Shown here: piece after piece, positions 9,201 to 10,334 of the stretch
Layout of the letters: each line of letters starts with the position of its first letter
Numbering within the stretch: the first letter of the stretch is position 1
Assembly (NCBI GenBank): GCA_015679605.1
Contig: JAAAVE010001020.1
Location: forward strand, 634 to 10,967
Direction: 5' to 3'
Source: Podila epigama
Lineage: Eukaryota; Mortierellomycota; Mortierellomycetes; Mortierellales; Mortierellaceae
DNA length: 10,334 nucleotides
The notes under the pieces: model-generated
Told to the model about the DNA's origin: nothing
The model's database searches: none
Seen by the model: the letters and a program-made list of their open reading frames with translations, nothing else
Translations under genes and position numbers: made by a program

Positions 9201-9203
9201 TAA
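3265..9203 (+). CDS. DNF3: P4-type ATPase, phospholipid flippase of the Dnf3 clade (two exons: 3265-4774, 5122-9203)
   Basis: The spliced product has 1863 residues. P4-ATPases move phospholipids to the cytosolic leaflet using ATP, normally with a Cdc50-family partner; yeast Dnf3 works in late secretory membranes. Visible in order: a Ser/Thr/Pro/Gln-rich N-tail (1-250), a basic patch near 250, TM1-TM2 (about 304-352), the dephosphorylation motif DGET (475-478), TM3 (about 586-609), TM4 with PISL at P650, DKTGT with the phosphorylated D703, SPDE (890-893), F941, KGAD (964-967), TGDK (1196-1199), GDGAND (1311-1316), TM5-TM10 (about 1365-1583) and a 280-residue Ser/Arg/Gly-rich tail ending after a polyQ run. 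The segments AIEDKLQDG, SRTSKF-like ISKFVLGTFYK and MFEQDLKASTLLLVPELY match Dnf3 better than Drs2, Dnf1/2 or Neo1, from memory. It exceeds Drs2 (1355) and Dnf3 (1656) through extended tails and insertions at about 725-860 and 990-1080. A TAG stop at 3259-3261 precedes the ATG. Confidence 0.93.
3601..3638 (+). repeat. Coding microsatellite (TCACAA)n giving a Ser-Gln repeat
   Basis: About six TCACAA units, one varied to TCACAC, encode alternating Ser-Gln (one Ser-His) at residues about 113-124 of the flippase N-tail. The repeat unit is in frame, so length change would not break the gene. Confidence 0.9.
4775..5121 (+). other. Only coding-region intron of the flippase gene (347 bases, phase 1)
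   Basis: The donor is CAG/GTATTC at 4775, the branch-like CTAAT at 5094-5098, and the acceptor TTAACAG ends at 5121. Splicing makes a GGT Gly codon and joins EDIASFT to TAHTEQPNQDLYNFEG, as expected for the actuator domain. The donor is not the strongest form, and the intron is long and made of simple sequence (GTTGCT-type at about 4786-4823, CCTTG-type at about 4857-4888, poly-A before the branch site). In-frame read-through stops at 4921-4923. Confidence 0.9.
4857..4888 (+). repeat. (CCTTG)n pentanucleotide-like repeat in the intron
   Basis: Units CCTCG, CCTTG, CCTTG, CCTTG, TCCTG, TCTTG run in tandem with decay. They are intronic. Confidence 0.75.
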
Positions 9204-9348
9204 GAGTTCTTCTATGGTGTTGTTGTTGGATTTTATTTTCTATGTCCACAACCACAACCACAACCACACCTTGTACTATAAGAAAAAGAAAAAGAAAAAT
9301 ATAAAAAAGTTTTTAAAAAAGAATTCAACAAGGAGAGAATTTGCCTGT
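9204..9348. terminator. Convergent 3' region shared by the flippase and RS-protein genes
   Basis: Only 145 bases separate the two facing stop codons (TAA at 9201-9203 on the + strand; TAA read from 9351 to 9349 on the - strand). The stretch holds a (CCACAA)n tract at about 9246-9268 and an A-rich block at about 9278-9320, which reads as a T-rich block on the other strand. Both transcripts must end here or run into each other. No perfect AATAAA is seen on either strand, which is not unusual in fungi. Confidence 0.6.
9246..9268 (+). repeat. (CCACAA)n hexamer repeat in the 3' intergenic region
   Basis: About four tandem CCACAA units lie 45 bases after the flippase stop codon. Confidence 0.85.
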
Positions 9349-10301
9349 TTATTTCTTTTCATTACGGATGGGACTCTTGCTTCGAGAACGACTCCTTCTC
9401 CGCCTACTCAATGGGCTTGGGCTTCTATGGCGATGGCGTGAAGAATAGGGTGACGGACTGCGGCGGTAACGAGATGAAGATGAGGAAGGATAACGGTCGC
9501 GGTTGTATGAATGATCTCGACCACGGTCTCGATCTCTTGGAGATGGTGATCTTGATCGACGTCTGCTATAGCCACGGTCCCGATCTCTTGGAGAGGGTGA
9601 TCGTGATCGACGTCTCGTGTAGCCACGGTCTCTCGAGTCATACTCACGTCGTCTATTTCTGTCCGCGCTGAGAGAGCGAGACCGTGATCGTGATCGTGAG
9701 TGACGACGGCGAGGACTGGCACCTCTCCTGCTTGATGATGGACGGTATGGTGAACGTGATCTCGATCGAGACTTTCGTCTCCTGCTCGAATCTCTGCTGG
9801 GTAAGGGTGACCGACTCCTTTGTGACTCCTTATTGTCTGTAGAGGAGCTCTTTGTATCCAAAAGGGACTTTTCATCAGAGGTCGTCAATTTTTCATTGTC
9901 CTTTGTGCCTTTTGGTTCCTGGCTCATGTGTGTTGTTTGACCCTTTGATGCCAAGTCCGGTGTTGCTGCCGTCACTGTCTCTGACTGCGTCGCTTCTGCC
10001 GATGCCGACGGATTCGACGACTCTTTCTCATCATCTTTTGCAACACCCGTCTCAACACCATTGTTATTTGATCCGCTCAATTTTTCCTTCTTTGCAAGTT
10101 TCTTTGCCTCCTTTCGCGCCTTCCGTTCCGCCTTGGATTCCGAAGACTTTTTCTTTTTGTTTGCCTTTTTGAGTTGTTTTTTCCGTTTCTTGAGCAAGTA
10201 TTCACGCATAGGATCATCCATATCAATTCCTGCAGCAGCTAGTTCGTCATCCTTGTCGTTCTTTTCAGAGTCAGAATCAGAGTCACTCGATTCGTCCGAT
10301 G
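9349..10301 (-). CDS. Lys-rich, arginine/serine (RS) domain protein, 3' terminal exon only
   Basis: The visible exon encodes 316 residues and a TAA stop. It begins after an acceptor (TCTGTTTAG read on the - strand), so upstream exons lie outside the window. Numbering from the first full codon: an acidic serine stretch SDESSDSDSDSE (1-12), then DDPMREYLLKKRKKQLKKA, a Lys/Ala-rich basic region with likely nuclear-localisation and coiled-coil character (about 27-75), a polar Ser/Thr/Glu linker (about 76-158), and an RS domain (about 160-313) with many RSRSRSP, SPSPRDRDRG and YRRSPSP units ending RNEKK. Such RS domains are phosphorylated by SR-protein kinases and are typical of splicing factors and their cofactors. 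No RRM, zinc knuckle or PWI domain is visible; if present, it would be upstream. I do not recognise the specific family. The Met at 10221 is internal, because the frame stays open upstream to the acceptor. Confidence 0.8.
9532..9633 (-). repeat. Tandem 51-base duplication in the RS-domain coding sequence
   Basis: Two adjacent 51-base units (9583-9633 and 9532-9582) each encode RDRGYxRRRSRSPSPRD with x = T then S. A partial third copy (RDRGRD) follows. The in-frame unit suggests growth of the RS domain by tandem duplication. Confidence 0.85.
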
Positions 10302-10334
10302 CTAAACAGATAAAAAAAAAAGTATTTGTATTCG
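10302..10334 (-). other. Intron (partial) of the RS-protein gene, phase 1
   Basis: Read on the - strand, a T-rich tract (about ten T) is followed by ATCTGTTTAG, ending the intron just before the exon that starts CA TCG GAC. The donor lies beyond the window. The first exon base pair CA needs one more base from the previous exon to complete a codon. Confidence 0.8.

Noticed and set aside
132-9203. PON-like gene and flippase as a lipid-related gene cluster
   Set aside because: Both could touch lipids or membranes, but they are separated by 1.5 kb, have no shared regulatory element I can see, and adjacency of two genes alone is weak evidence.
9408-9875. 155-codon second open frame on the - strand within the RS gene, and + strand frames opposite it
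   Set aside because: They arise because the repetitive RS-coding sequence keeps other frames open. The RS frame has the coherent SR-type product and the splice acceptor.

Overview
The window looks like nuclear DNA of a filamentous fungus. Its genes are split by short introns of roughly 60-350 bases with GTAAGT-like donors and CTAAT/CTAAC branch sites. Intergenic DNA is rich in microsatellites, and the proteins carry long Ser/Thr/Gln-rich extensions. The style fits an early-diverging lineage such as Mortierellaceae, but that placement is an inference; no marker gene is present. There are no prokaryotic operon signals, CRISPR arrays, tRNAs or transposons that I can recognise.

Layout: (1) From about 132 to 1715 on the + strand is the 3' part of a spliced paraoxonase/arylesterase-like (PON family) gene with five visible exons; its 5' end is unresolved or outside the window. 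The beta-propeller fold is clear, but several calcium ligands known from PON1 appear substituted. (2) From 1716 to 3264 is about 1.5 kb of non-coding DNA, strongly pyrimidine-rich on the + strand and full of simple repeats. It should hold the 3' UTR of gene 1 and the promoter and spliced 5' leader of gene 2. (3) From 3265 to 9203 on the + strand is a complete two-exon gene for a P4-type ATPase (phospholipid flippase) of about 1863 residues, most like the yeast Dnf3 clade. All catalytic motifs are intact, and it has long basic and serine-rich insertions. (4) From 9349 to 10301 on the - strand is the 3' terminal exon of a gene for a Lys-rich protein with a long arginine/serine (RS) domain, probably a nuclear or splicing-linked protein. 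Its upstream exons lie beyond the right edge.

Genes 1 and 2 are in tandem. Genes 2 and 3 converge, with only 145 bases between their stop codons. Nothing indicates a functional cluster; these look like ordinary chromosomal neighbours. The most noteworthy points are the degenerate metal site of the PON-like protein, a kinase-consensus site matching the flippase-kinase (Fpk1) motif inside an insertion of the flippase, and a palindromic octamer repeat inside the likely 5' leader intron of the flippase gene. I found no convincing undescribed system.
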